Below, in pieces: positions 22,174-32,429 of a DNA stretch of 64,000 bases. This stretch comes from Gymnopus androsaceus JB14 (lineage: Eukaryota; Basidiomycota; Agaricomycetes; Agaricales; Omphalotaceae), in assembly GCA_009733575.1 (NCBI GenBank), contig ML769390.1:310001-374000 (forward strand). Reading direction: 5' to 3'. Every line of letters starts with the position of its first letter. Within the stretch, counting starts at the first letter, position 1. Both the position numbers and the translations under genes were made by a program. Below the pieces are notes generated by a model that was not told the DNA's origin, searched no databases, and worked only from the letters and a program-made list of their open reading frames with translations.

Positions 22174-24509
22174 TTAAGACTGCCAGGTGTCGTTTTCGAT
22201 GAAGCTACCGCTCGCGGGTGTAGTGATCTCCATGTTGGGGTCTGACGAGAGGGATTAAAAACCATGACTCGAGAGAATAGACGATAGCTTACCAGCTTCC
22301 CAGATGATAGTGGAGCCCTTCTTTGTTCACGTACTTGTATTGAATAGACGTGCTAGCAGGCAAAGCTACCGTAACTGAAAGGGGATGAATAACCTTGGCT
22401 TGGAGAAGAGTGGAAAGCACTTACTGCTCCAGATGGGATAGTTGGCAGAGCTTAGTGCAAGGGCGGTGTCCGGGTCCCAGTTTTGAAGTTCGTCCACAGA
22501 GCCACAGATGAAGATGTTTTCTACATGGCGACATTAGGATAATACTCCTTTCAGGAAAAAACAAAACACTTACGACCAAACACTGTAGTCGCATCGACAT
22601 TGAAGGTTACTTCGACAGTTCCAGAGCTGCTTCCACCTCCTCCTCCTGAAGCAGTGGAGCATGAGCTGGTCAAGCCCGCGGCACCCCAACTAGCGGTGAC
22701 AGTTCCAGCCCTGGCATCGAATGCAGTTAAAGTGGCGGCGTAGGACCATGTCAAATCGACCGCGGATACCTGGGCGCCGTTGGTTTTGGAATATCTAAGA
22801 AATACCGGGTTGTCAAAGCTTGAAAGAGCGATCAAGTCGAAAAGGCTTACTGCTCAGAAAGTGAACCGCCTGCAGGAGTAAATTGAGCTACTTTCGCGAC
22901 AAATCCATCCGCGTAATTTTGGACACCCGTAGTAAGGGTCGTGAAGGTGCTGGTCGACGATGCGTATGTACCTACAGCCACTGAAGAGTCGAATAACTGG
23001 AAGAACGAAAGAGAGTGGCTGGTAACGTTCAGGGATCCTTGAGCCTTCCAGACAATGAGTGCATCATAGAGTTGCTCGGCGACGGCGAGCGTAGTGAGGT
23101 ACCAAGGCTAGAGAGGTAGGTTGTCAGATTAGGAAGCAGCGCTGCAATTCTCAGCGTACATTACCGCCTTGATAGGTATCCTCGGGGTACCGACCAGTGG
23201 CAACAGCTTGGTTCTCAGCAATACCACTGTTCAGGGGGAATACACTCCGGAAGGAGTCGACGTATGTCAACAAGTTGGACAACGCAACGTCGGAGCAAGG
23301 TTGGAAAGTCAGCGCGTCACAACCCGCAGCAGCGTCAAAGGTATGAATAGATGCGAGAACGGTGTTGGCGTCTTTGCCAGATCGGCCACCTCCAGTGTTG
23401 GCTGTTATATAACCTGCAGTATTCCAGTAAGATTGGAGGAAACAAAGCAAATTCTCAGCCTGTTCAGTCCATCCAGAGACGACCGAAGTTTGACCAATGG
23501 TATTTGCAAGCCGAACACCTTCACGCAAACTTCGGTGCTGAACAGCTGTGGTGAAGAAGGACGACGATTGAACCTCCTCCCAAAGATCGAAACTAAATAT
23601 CAGCAAGCGAAAATTAGTCGTCGTACAAATCCAAGAAAATGAGATCCTTACGTGGATTGGTTCCAGTTTTGAGCGACGTAGTTCAAGTCGTTCAAGATAA
23701 GAGGCCAAAGAGTCCCGGTCACGTAGGTAGTGTTAGCCTCTGCCCACAGGAAATTGGCCCATGTAATGAGCGCGGTACTTCGAAGCGCCGGACCATCTGG
23801 TCAAAAAACGTCAATCAAAGCCGATGCAATGTACAAGTAGAGATACCTCTTTGAGGTCGTCTAAAAACATCGTCAGAACACGCAATCAAATGTAAGAGAG
23901 TAGGCTCCAAACTCACCCCCAGGCAGCGGTGACTGTTTGGTTCAGGACATCCGAGTCAGTACCAAGGAATGGACTGTGACGAATTAGTTATAGCTCACAC
24001 GCCGTTTCATCTATGTTAAACTTGGGCTCGCCTGTTTGGTTCGAATCAGTATTAAACAATAATGAATTAAATCCAACTCACCAAGACCACCAGTAGTAAG
24101 GGAACCCGACGGGTTGACAACATTCTGAATAATCTGTTGAGAACTGACATAGTTGTCGATTTCTGTTCGCGTAGTAGTGTCGATGCCGAGAGTGAATCTG
24201 GAATAACGTAAGCTCCGAGTGGATGAAAAGAGACAGGTAGCCTTACTGGTCAATAATGGCCTTGAACACAAGAGCAGAGTCCCGAGTCCAGGTGTAGAGA
24301 TAATCGGGATTGACAGAGGACGGCGAGGCAATCACAATGCCTGCCAACGCTCCCTCCGACTTGGCTCCCGAAGGTCCAATGTTGGCGAGCATACCAGCTT
24401 TAGCAATAGGTGACTGAGAAGCGACATATGCATCCACTGTACTGGACTGAGCCCAAGCATTGCCAACGGCGAGAAAACCGCACAAGGTAGAGAACAGCAT
24501 GGTGAGCAC
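22174..24509 (-). CDS. Glucoamylase 2 (GH15 with CBM20), apparent frameshift in CBM20
   Basis: A paralog of glucoamylase 1 with the same domain order. The signal peptide is MLFSTLCGFLAVGNAWAQ. The catalytic region has NPDYLYTWTRDSALVF, EPKFNIDETAF then TAAWGRPQR after splicing, DLWEEVQSSSFFTTAVQHRS (general acid) and GSLSEQ then YSKTNGAQVSAVDLTWSYAA (base). A Ser/Gly linker (SGGGGGSSSG) precedes CBM20, which contains DELQNWDPDTALALSS and ends FIENDTWQS with the stop at 22174. At about 22312-22318 the sequence has one base too many compared with copy 1: NKEG should continue STIIWEAG but reads LHYHLGSW and a stop. This would remove about the last 25 residues, unless it is a sequencing error. 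Introns differ partly from copy 1. Confidence 0.9.
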
Positions 24510-25580
24510 AGACGACGTGTAAACGAATAGGCTCTGGTTTCCGAGGCCGATTTAGAGCCTTCTTATACGTACTGAAGCCTCAGCTAGTACCTTTTCCTTG
24601 AATATACATGACGCGATGCTAAATAAAATATCCTAAATCAAATATCCTAAATCATGCAGGAACACAGAGAAATCGTACCTGTAGATGATACTATCGTCGC
24701 GTCTGGTGGTCAATTGCATGGACAAACTCTAGAGAAGACGCATGTGCCAAGAAAACGCGAAATCGCGTGAAACATCATGTTTCTAGACATGATGCATGTT
24801 GGTTGAATGCGAGGAAGTAGAAAATAAGTCAGCTGGTAAGAGGAAACGCGTGTATTCCCGCCGGAGAGGTGCGCCATAGCACCCCAAATGACGAACAGAG
24901 AGAGGAGATAGCATCATAAAAATTGCTCAGTAAATCACCTGTCGGTGTAGATTTCGAAAATAAGCAATTCAGACTGAACAAGCTTCCAGTGGTCATCAAG
25001 CGCTATTGAGTTTTCGGCGAAGTCGGTCGAAGCATGACTGGTCTCAAATGGGCTTTGTGCAGCAAAAAACTTGAAAGATCGTCTGAATATGTTTACTCTA
25101 ACCGGTACAAGCGACAAGCCGGAACCGATTTTGCACATGGCAGACAACCATCTAATGGGACGGAGTTCAGAAAGATGGGACATAATACACCTATTTGGGA
25201 CATACCATCGGTATTTCTTTGCGATTTGTCTGATCCTAATTAACAGGCAGCTTCATTCTCTATAGAAACTTTGGTATCCGATACATTCACTTCCGAGAAC
25301 CCCTGCGCCAAGACAGAGTTAGAAATAAACTGGAATAGATTTGTCGATTCAACTGACCATAGTAAATCCTTACACATCTTCCATCTCATCTGCCCACATG
25401 GTAAGTGTGAGAGGAAAAGACATCCTTCTTTGTGCCGCATTTGGAACTTGGATTAGTGATTGTGAGGTTGTGATAGAACTTCGCCTTGAGACCACACTGA
25501 GACGCGTCTCTGAAGACGGCATTGAAGCACGAGGTTTATCCGAGAGAGTTGGTGCAGAGGTGTCTTTAGGTTCGTTCGAG
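24510..25580. other. Upstream region of glucoamylase 2 and unresolved sequence
   Basis: Close to the gene (about 24559-24568) is a TATA-like CGTATAAGAAG, minus strand. At about 24623-24655 the plus strand has two direct copies of AAATATCCTAAATCA. From 24660 to 25580 I see no recognisable gene; the 3' exons of the minus-strand membrane-protein gene may lie in it. Confidence 0.4.
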
Positions 25581-26450
25581 TTAGATTCTTGAGGTATAAC
25601 AACTTGTTTGGTGGGACATTCGCAGATGCCAGTGATGCAGGGTGGACGGATTACAGGTGTAGTTTCCTACTGGACCAGATGGAAAAGGCAGAGGTGCCAT
25701 ATCTGGACGACGAAAGAAGCAAGGAAGAAGGATCGGCACAATAATCGGGAAAGGAAAAGGCGTAGGCGATGAATCAATGTCGCGTTTCCAGACGTTCTTG
25801 TCGAATGAAAAATGGGTCAACATGGCCATGTTGACTAGCCCGATAGTGATAGCCAAATTCTTCACAAAGGAGTGATTAGATTTGGAGGAGAGCAATCCAG
25901 GAAAAATAACTACGAGCAAACATGATAGTAATCACGATGCGAACCCAGACACGCATAATAGGATCCATGTTCTTGACTTGCGCGATTTCTTTATCGTTGA
26001 CCGGAAGGGAAACAACGAAGAGGGCTAAAACTATGGTCGCTATTGTAAGATAACCACTCTAGAGAGTAGTCCATGGGCCTACCTGTACCGAGTGCAAAGG
26101 CGGCAAAGCTGCTACAGATCTCTTGCATGACTGAAATTTGATGCTTGAACAATAGTTTGGAGATCGCACTAGGCGATGGAGTTGGGTATGAGGCTCGTTT
26201 ACAAATAGTTCACGTACGAATTTGCAAATAGAACGAACAACGCTAGTTCGAGAGTTCCAATTATCCAGATCCCATTGCTAGAAACGAATGATCGACAGAG
26301 AAAAATGGCTAGAGCGAGGCAGACGATATGAGTCAAGCGAAGACACCTGGGATGAACCAGTTAGATATTGTCGATGTATATTTCTGAGGCTTACCAGAGA
26401 GTATTTGTCGAAAAGATTTGAATGACATGTTGAATAGTATGTTGCTAGTA
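25581..26450 (-). CDS. Hypothetical multi-pass membrane protein (approximate model)
   Basis: I do not recognise the family. Minus-strand exons encode several hydrophobic segments: LRLTHIVCLALAIFLCRSF, GIWIIGTLELALFVLFANSY, SGYLTIATIVLALFVVSLP and WVRIVITIMFA, then LAITIGLVNMAMLTHFSF. A Pro-rich exon (SSPTPFPFPIIVPILLPCFF) ends at 25581. At least four segments are long enough to span a membrane. Exon 1 could not be settled: a frame starting HVIQIFSTNTLWCLRL fits splicing best but needs an upstream exon. The overall plan resembles small fungal tetraspan or MARVEL-like proteins, but that is only a guess. The gene is divergent from the Ams2/Spt21-like gene. Confidence 0.4.
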
Positions 26451-26635
26451 TAGTGCTAGTATGGAGATAGATAGAGCTGGCGAGAGGAGATACAAGCGCG
26501 ACGGTACATATCCGCCTATTATGCGAACAGGTGTCACAGCACGTGACTCGTGGCACTGAGTCAGGTCACTTGTTGAATCTCTTCAAGACTCTGCAACTTT
26601 CTTTCATTTTAACGCGTTCCTTGGACCTTTTCGCT

Positions 26636-29453
26636 ATGGAAACTCGACAAATTCGAGTTCTTCACCTGGTATCTCCCTCTCAAGTTTATGTTATTTCTCG
26701 TTCTCCAGCTCCAATGCCCATATATCCTATCACCGGAGCTTCTCCAGAAATTGCCACCCGATTCGCCACGGTCTCTCTCAAGACCTGTGTCGAAATTATA
26801 TATGATTCTTGCTCGGAAATTTTTTCCTCTAATCTGGACCACAGTGTGCATACACTCGATCCTTTAGAAGCGCACGGGGCAGCCTCATCCAGTTCTTCGA
26901 CGCACGGCGTGCCTGTCGCATGTGGAAGACTATCTGCGATACGGTCCTCGAATAATCGAACGATGGTGACTGGGACACTCATGAAGGATAGAGCAGGACA
27001 GAATGCATTGGAAGTGGTTTTTGTGCTCTACGAGGTTCGTTGATTATGAGTTGGTTCGAAACGAGTTTTTCACATCATTTTTCAGACTCCTACCCTCACT
27101 CAAGGTTAGATTTCAACTATAAATATTCAAATAGTGGACTAGTATTGACTTGTTCCAAGTGCTTGACCTTGCCGCCGCCGACAGAATCGGTGCCGCTGTT
27201 GCTCGTCGGACATCAGAGCACCAAGGTAGAGCACAACGTCAGCAAAAGGAGAAGCAGAGAGGACAAGAAGGGCAACGTACACGTGCTAAACCTAAATTTA
27301 TCCCAAGGACAGAGGCAGATCGCCTGTTGGAGGAGTCTGGGCAGGCTGGGCAGTCATATCGACCGTACAAAAGGGAGACGACAGAAGTGGATCCCGTGTT
27401 GGGGCAATGCAAAACTGTAACTGGGGATCCCAGAGAGGAGCCGAAACCCAAAACATTTGCATTCCGACCATACCCCACGCAAGGAGCCAGCCAAAAGTCC
27501 ACATCTAATGTTCCACCCAACCAAAGCTCTCATTCATCCTCTACCCTTCCCGCTTCCCAGCCATCCTCGGAATTGCTTTCAATACTAGATGTATTGAAAA
27601 GTGACCCCCGAGTGAACAGTAATGCTTTGTTCAGCGTCATGAGCTTCATTGATTCAGCTACCAAAAAGGATTCAACTCTTACTATTGCAGAGATTCTCCG
27701 ACAGTTGATCCCACCAACATCGGCAGTATCTCCGCAAAGGCCTCAAACGCCCCCGCAGACGCCTGTTGCTTCGAATACACCCTCTTCGCCAGATGATGGG
27801 ATCGTAGTTCTGGACAAGGAGAATGTTAATCCGTCCGTGTTTCAGAGGCGCGCAGAACGTGATACGGAGGATGCGAAATTGCTTGCCTCATCTATGCGCG
27901 CCCCGGGAAACTCTACATCTGACCTCACACCACGCTTAGGTGCTGGTCTCAGTAAGAGTATACGGTCAAATACTACTTTAAACAACGACCCTACTCCACC
28001 TGCTCCCAGCACCCCTACAGCAAGGAAACGCACTCTGAGCGAAGTCTCAGAAGACGGTCGTTCCCGGCGTGATCAAGGCAGATTTATGGAGCGATGGTCT
28101 TCTCCGCCTCGGTCTAGTAGGACTAACGAGAATATGAGCCCCGGTTCTCTAAAGATCAACCTATCGTCATACCGGACTCACCGGCCGCTCCGAGACCAAG
28201 TGGTATACCTCGAGCTCGGGCTAAACCATACGTGCTCCCTGATTGGGCTCGGACAGCAACAGTTATGCAGCCGAGACTGTCAGAGCAAGCGCAGGAGGCG
28301 ATAAAGGAAGCCGAGCGGCGCAAGGTGGAAGAAAAGTCATCAAAGAGGATGAAGAAACTGCAGGATAGATCCTCCCAGATGCATAGAACAACTAGCACAC
28401 CAGCAGTATTCTCCACGAGTGCTGATAGACCTATTGCCTCCAGCTCTACCCTTCCTTCTCTACCAGTCAAAGTTCAATGCCACCTCCGCCGCCTGTTGCT
28501 CCTATATCACTGCTCCCTGTTATTGCTGCCACTGACAGCTCTATTCCTCTTCTAGGCTCCCATTTGTGTTCTCCGCCTAGTTCACCCTCACTCACTCGTA
28601 TACAACGCTTTGCGCCTCCTTGCACCCCTCCACGCAAACGTATCATCACGACTAGCTCATCTCCCGAAGAAGAGTTTTCATTATTTACTCCTCGTGAAAT
28701 GAACACACCGCGAAGAGGACCGTCTATATTCGAAAGTCCTTCCATTAACAGATCTCCCAGCTTACGATCTATCCACAGGCGGGAAGCTACACCTCCGCCA
28801 TCTAGCGAGCCCGTCGCAGAAAATGATAGTGATGACTCGGATGACGAAAACTTGCTTGAGCGGGAGTTGAATAGCGCGTTGGAGGAAGCTGGCACGTCTT
28901 CTCCTGCGATACCCACTGATATACCTACTACCGATGATACCCAACGTCAAGACGAGGATGAAGAGGACGAGTCTAGTAAACCATTTTGGCCTGGGCTCCC
29001 TCCGTCGTCCCCACCGCCTCCGAGCAGTCCCATGCTTTACCCGGTCAGCACCGAACCATCGACCGATAACGAAGACGATTTTGAACTACCTGTGGTTTCC
29101 TCGGATTTCGACATTGGCATTGATGAAAACCAAGCCGAACAGAACGGTGGCTTGGAGGGTTTATTATCCTCTCAGGACAACGAAGTGATGCCTTCTGAAG
29201 AGGTTCAATTTGACGACGACGCCCTTGCCGCTATACTGGAAATGATAACTTCCAACAGCAACGCCGACTCTAGCTCGTCTCATATCACGAATAACGATTC
29301 CCAGGACATCTTGAAAGATTTGGGAGCTGTTTTCGACGATCAGCAGCTTGTTCCTGCTCAGAACGATCTCTTGGCTTTCCCTCTGATATCAGTTTTGATA
29401 ATCCCAGCTTTTGGGGTGCGGTAGGACCTCTGCTCGACCAAACTGTCCAGTAA
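26636..29453 (+). CDS. Ams2/Spt21-like regulator of histone gene transcription
   Basis: The N-terminal about 130 residues match the Ams2/Spt21 N-terminal domain: VSLKTCVEIIYDSCSEIF, HSVHTLDPLEAH, VACGRLSAI and the strongly conserved RTMVTGTLMKDRAGQNALEV. Yeast Spt21 and fission-yeast Ams2 activate histone genes in S phase. The rest is long and disordered: KEKQRGQEGQRTRAKPKF, a helical DVLKSDPRVNSNALFSVMSF segment, basic ARKRTLSEVSEDGRSRRDQ and an acidic C-terminal third. No Cys-pair zinc finger (as in Ams2 GATA) is visible. Introns are near 27035-27150, 28200-28220 and 28470. Near 29385 the frame must shift by one base to reach a plausible end (NPSFWGAVGPLLDQTVQ, stop 29451-29453); otherwise it stops at 29424. 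Confidence 0.7.
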
Positions 29454-29761
29454 TGACAATAGCGCTGAGGGCTCTGATCAAATAAAGAACCTCTTGAGCG
29501 GTTGCGTCCTGTAATGTATGGTAGGCACACTGCCTACTTCTGTTTCTGCTTTATTTTTGTGCACTGTTTTGAACTTTCAATCGCTTTCGAACTTTTTCAT
29601 ATCATTGAACCTTTTGCATTGTACACTGCTTCATAAGGAAGAACGTAGAAACCATCTTGTAAACGTAGACTACCAGTGCTCTGGTATTAATACGAGTTAA
29701 CACATGCTCATGCTTGCGGCTCACTGAACTACTTGAATAAATCTGACCTTTAGATGCTATA

Positions 29762-30910
29762 TCAAGAGGTATCCAGTAGAAAGCGCCACATTCCAAAGAG
29801 GACATTAGCTAGGAAGCCTGCTACGAGGCCTATTTGTATTGTCCTCCTGAAGGCAAAATAAGTATTGGGAGATAGCGGAGATCTTAATCAGGCACGTACG
29901 AGAATACAACACTTTCAGTGTGCCGGTGCTCAGTTCCATCTTCCCAAAATATAGGTGGTACGGGTTTGTTACCGTTGATGAATGCAGGTATGAATGGAAA
30001 GAAAAAACCAATGATGATGCCAATCATGGCAGGCGAGCTCGGGTTGGAGGAATTGGAGACCTCGTTGTTGTCCAAGTTGTCTATCCATTGCTCTTCGAGC
30101 GCACGAGCATGCTCATCGTCTGACGGGTTTATCAATAACGGAGAGTGGCATTGGAGAGTGAATATCCTTACAATCCTCATCATCATCAAAGTCTCGGTCG
30201 TCCAGAAAGTTGGACGTTGACTGACTATGGAACTGGCGTCGAATGCCAGCTATTTCTTCTTCTGAGAATCCCAAAGAGGCAAGCCTATCGAATCCTCTCG
30301 CGGGTTGTATTTGAGATGTCTGCCAAGAGAACTATGAAGCCAATTGTATCAGAAACAGACAAGCTACGCACTTGTTCTTTACCCTCATCATTTTCTAATT
30401 CGCTGGGCTCTAGCTTCTGACCCACCGAACAATGCAGCCAGGCAGCAGGAGCGGAGGACTGCGGGCCAAACTCTTGCGCTGCTCTTTGTTGTCGTTCGTC
30501 AAGAGACTTGAGCCAGGAGTAAACCAGCATCCCGTCGGTAAACAGTTTTCCAGAGTGTCTGAAATATAATGCGGTTAATCTAAAGAGAACGTTGGGTATT
30601 CCTGTGGTCATACATAAGTCGTAACCTTCGGTCTTTCAACTCTGGCCTTTGCAGTCGAATCTACGGATTTAGCTATTAGGTTCCAGTGAGTAATTTCAAA
30701 CCGGATACTCACATATTTTTTTACGTCTCGGATGGCATCCTGCTCTGTAACGGATATTTCCAAGTCAGGTACATCCGACTCGGTAAAGCGTACGGTGAAG
30801 CTTCGTGTGCTTGGAGTTAAGCTGGCAACATCGGTGGCTTCAGCAAGCAGAGGATCTGCATCAATAGCTCTTTGTTTTCCTTTAGCCTTCTCGCTAAGCA
30901 TGGTGGTCAA
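29762..30910 (-). CDS. dsc3: DSC E3 ubiquitin ligase complex subunit 3
   Basis: Dsc3 is the ubiquitin-like-domain subunit of the Golgi/endosome DSC ligase, which in fungi processes SREBP. The start MTTMLSEKAKGKQRAIDADP is followed by a ubiquitin-like domain (FTVRFTESDVPDLEISVTEQ, IRDVKKY, HSGKLFTDGMLVYSW). The DUF2407-type middle contains AAWLHCSVGQKLEPSE and GFDRLASLGFSEEEIAGIRR. The C-terminus has two hydrophobic segments, MIGIIIGFFFPFIPAFI and IGLVAGFLANVLFGMWRFLL, with the stop at 29762. The order and size match Dsc3. It is divergent from the Pxr1-type gene with only about 106 bp between start codons, so the two probably share a promoter. Confidence 0.85.
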
Positions 30911-31016
30911 ATGGTGGTCGTCAGAAGTGAAGCGCTTCTTGATTGCAGGCGACTAAGCGCCCACTTTTTTCGAGGCGCCGGTGCCGTCTTCCTTTCTGCC
31001 ATCCTCTTACCGTAAA
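30911..31016. promoter_or_regulatory. Compact bidirectional promoter between dsc3 and the G-patch gene
   Basis: Only 106 bp separate the two start codons, leaving little space for separate promoters. No TATA box is evident. Confidence 0.5.
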
Positions 31017-32311
31017 ATGGGTCTTGCAGGTCGAAAAGTCAAACAACGTATTGGACCTGATCCCAGGAATCTTACTTGGGCCGATGGTTTGTAAACTCTC
31101 TCAACTACGAGCTTTTTTAATAAGTATAATACTCTTTAGATGCTTCCAAATTTGGCGCAAGCTATCTCGCAAAATTCGGATGGGATTCATCTAAAGGTTT
31201 GGGTGCTGAAGGCCAAGGCCGGACATCACATATAAAGGTGTCCCAAAAATTGGACATGCTGGGTATCGGAGCGGCTCAGTCAAAAGATCCCAATGGAATA
31301 GCCTGGAAGCAGAACAAGGACTTTGAGAGTCTGCTTAAGCGGTTAAACGAAAACCCCCCTGCGACAGAGACCGCAGAGAGTAAAGATGTTGATATGGACA
31401 AGGATGATCAAAAGGAGAGCAAGGAAGAGAGAAAGAAACGGAAGAGGGAGGAGAAAGAGCAGAAGAAAGAGGGGAAAAAGAGAAAACGGGAGGAGAATGA
31501 GGATGAGGAGCAAAATGTGAAGAAGAGAGCAAAGTCTGACGAGGATGATGCTCCCAAAGCTGACGAAACCGTGGAGGTGAAGCCAGTAGTAATGCATCGT
31601 CGTCGAGCGTTAGTGTCTTCTCGCAAGCTATGTTTTTCGTTCGCTCTAATACGTTTATATTATAGGCATCGTGCAAGAGCTATTGCAGCCAAAAGTATAT
31701 CATCGAAATCAGCTGCATCTATATCCGAAGTCCTTGGAATTGCTCCCTCATCCTCGACGCCTACACCTGCAGCTACGCCCTCCGGCACACTCACGCCTCT
31801 CGACCAAGATCATGGCTTGGAAAAGCTCACTACATCAACGAAGAGTGTTGCTGATTACTTTAAGGAACGGTTATTGGCAAAGGCTTCTGGAAAGTCCACC
31901 CCATTGACCTCGGTCGTAACACGAGATGAAGAAGAGGACGAATCACCACGGCACGGTCTTGGTTCTGCCAGTAGACCGACTGCTGACGATGATTTCGATG
32001 ATGCTCCTCGCGGAGGACTTGGGTCAGCTCGAACAACGTTCAGCTCCGCTACCTCCTCACTCCAAACTGGGATGTCAAAATTCGCGTCGATGTTCACTTC
32101 GGCTACTAAAGAGGAGGTTACTGAAGAAAGTGATCTCAAAGATAAGACGGAACGAGGGAAGGACGAAAAAAGTACAAAGAAGATAGACGAGGACACTGAT
32201 AAGGAAACGGTAGAGGAAAAGGCGGCGAGAAGGAAGGCGAAAGAGGAACGGAGACGTGAAAAGGCTGAAAAGAAGGAGAAAAAGAGACGAAAAATGAAGC
32301 AAAGGAGTTAG
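31017..32311 (+). CDS. PXR1: G-patch protein Pxr1/Gno1 (PinX1-like)
   Basis: A nucleolar protein that in yeast stimulates the Prp43 helicase in rRNA and snoRNA maturation; the human homolog PinX1 also inhibits telomerase. Exon 1 (31017-31086) encodes MGLAGRKVKQRIGPDPRNLT. After a 53-bp intron comes the G-patch: FGASYLAKFGWDSSKGLGAE then GQGRTSHIKVSQKLDMLGIG and ALKDPN-type sequence. The middle and end are Lys/Glu-rich (KKRKREEKEQKKEGKKRKRE; KAKEERRREKAEKKEKKRRK), typical of the KKE/D tail. A TADYF-like motif appears as SVADYFKERLLAKA, matching the KSVADYF signature of the family. A second intron lies near 31612-31664. The QutR-like gene follows 118 bp downstream. Confidence 0.85.
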
Positions 32312-32429
32312 ATTAAGACTCGGCCGTAGTGTAGATTGAGATTCATTGTAGATCTTTCGAATAACGATGATCATCGCACGCACGCGGTTCGGAAGCTGTT
32401 TCCGACTTTCATAGCTCTGATTGGACGCA

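Noticed and set aside
23169..23642. 157-aa plus-strand frame
   Set aside because: Antisense to the glucoamylase 2 catalytic domain.
31335..31676. Minus-strand Leu/Ser/Phe-rich frames
   Set aside because: Reverse complement of the Lys/Glu-rich tail of the G-patch protein.
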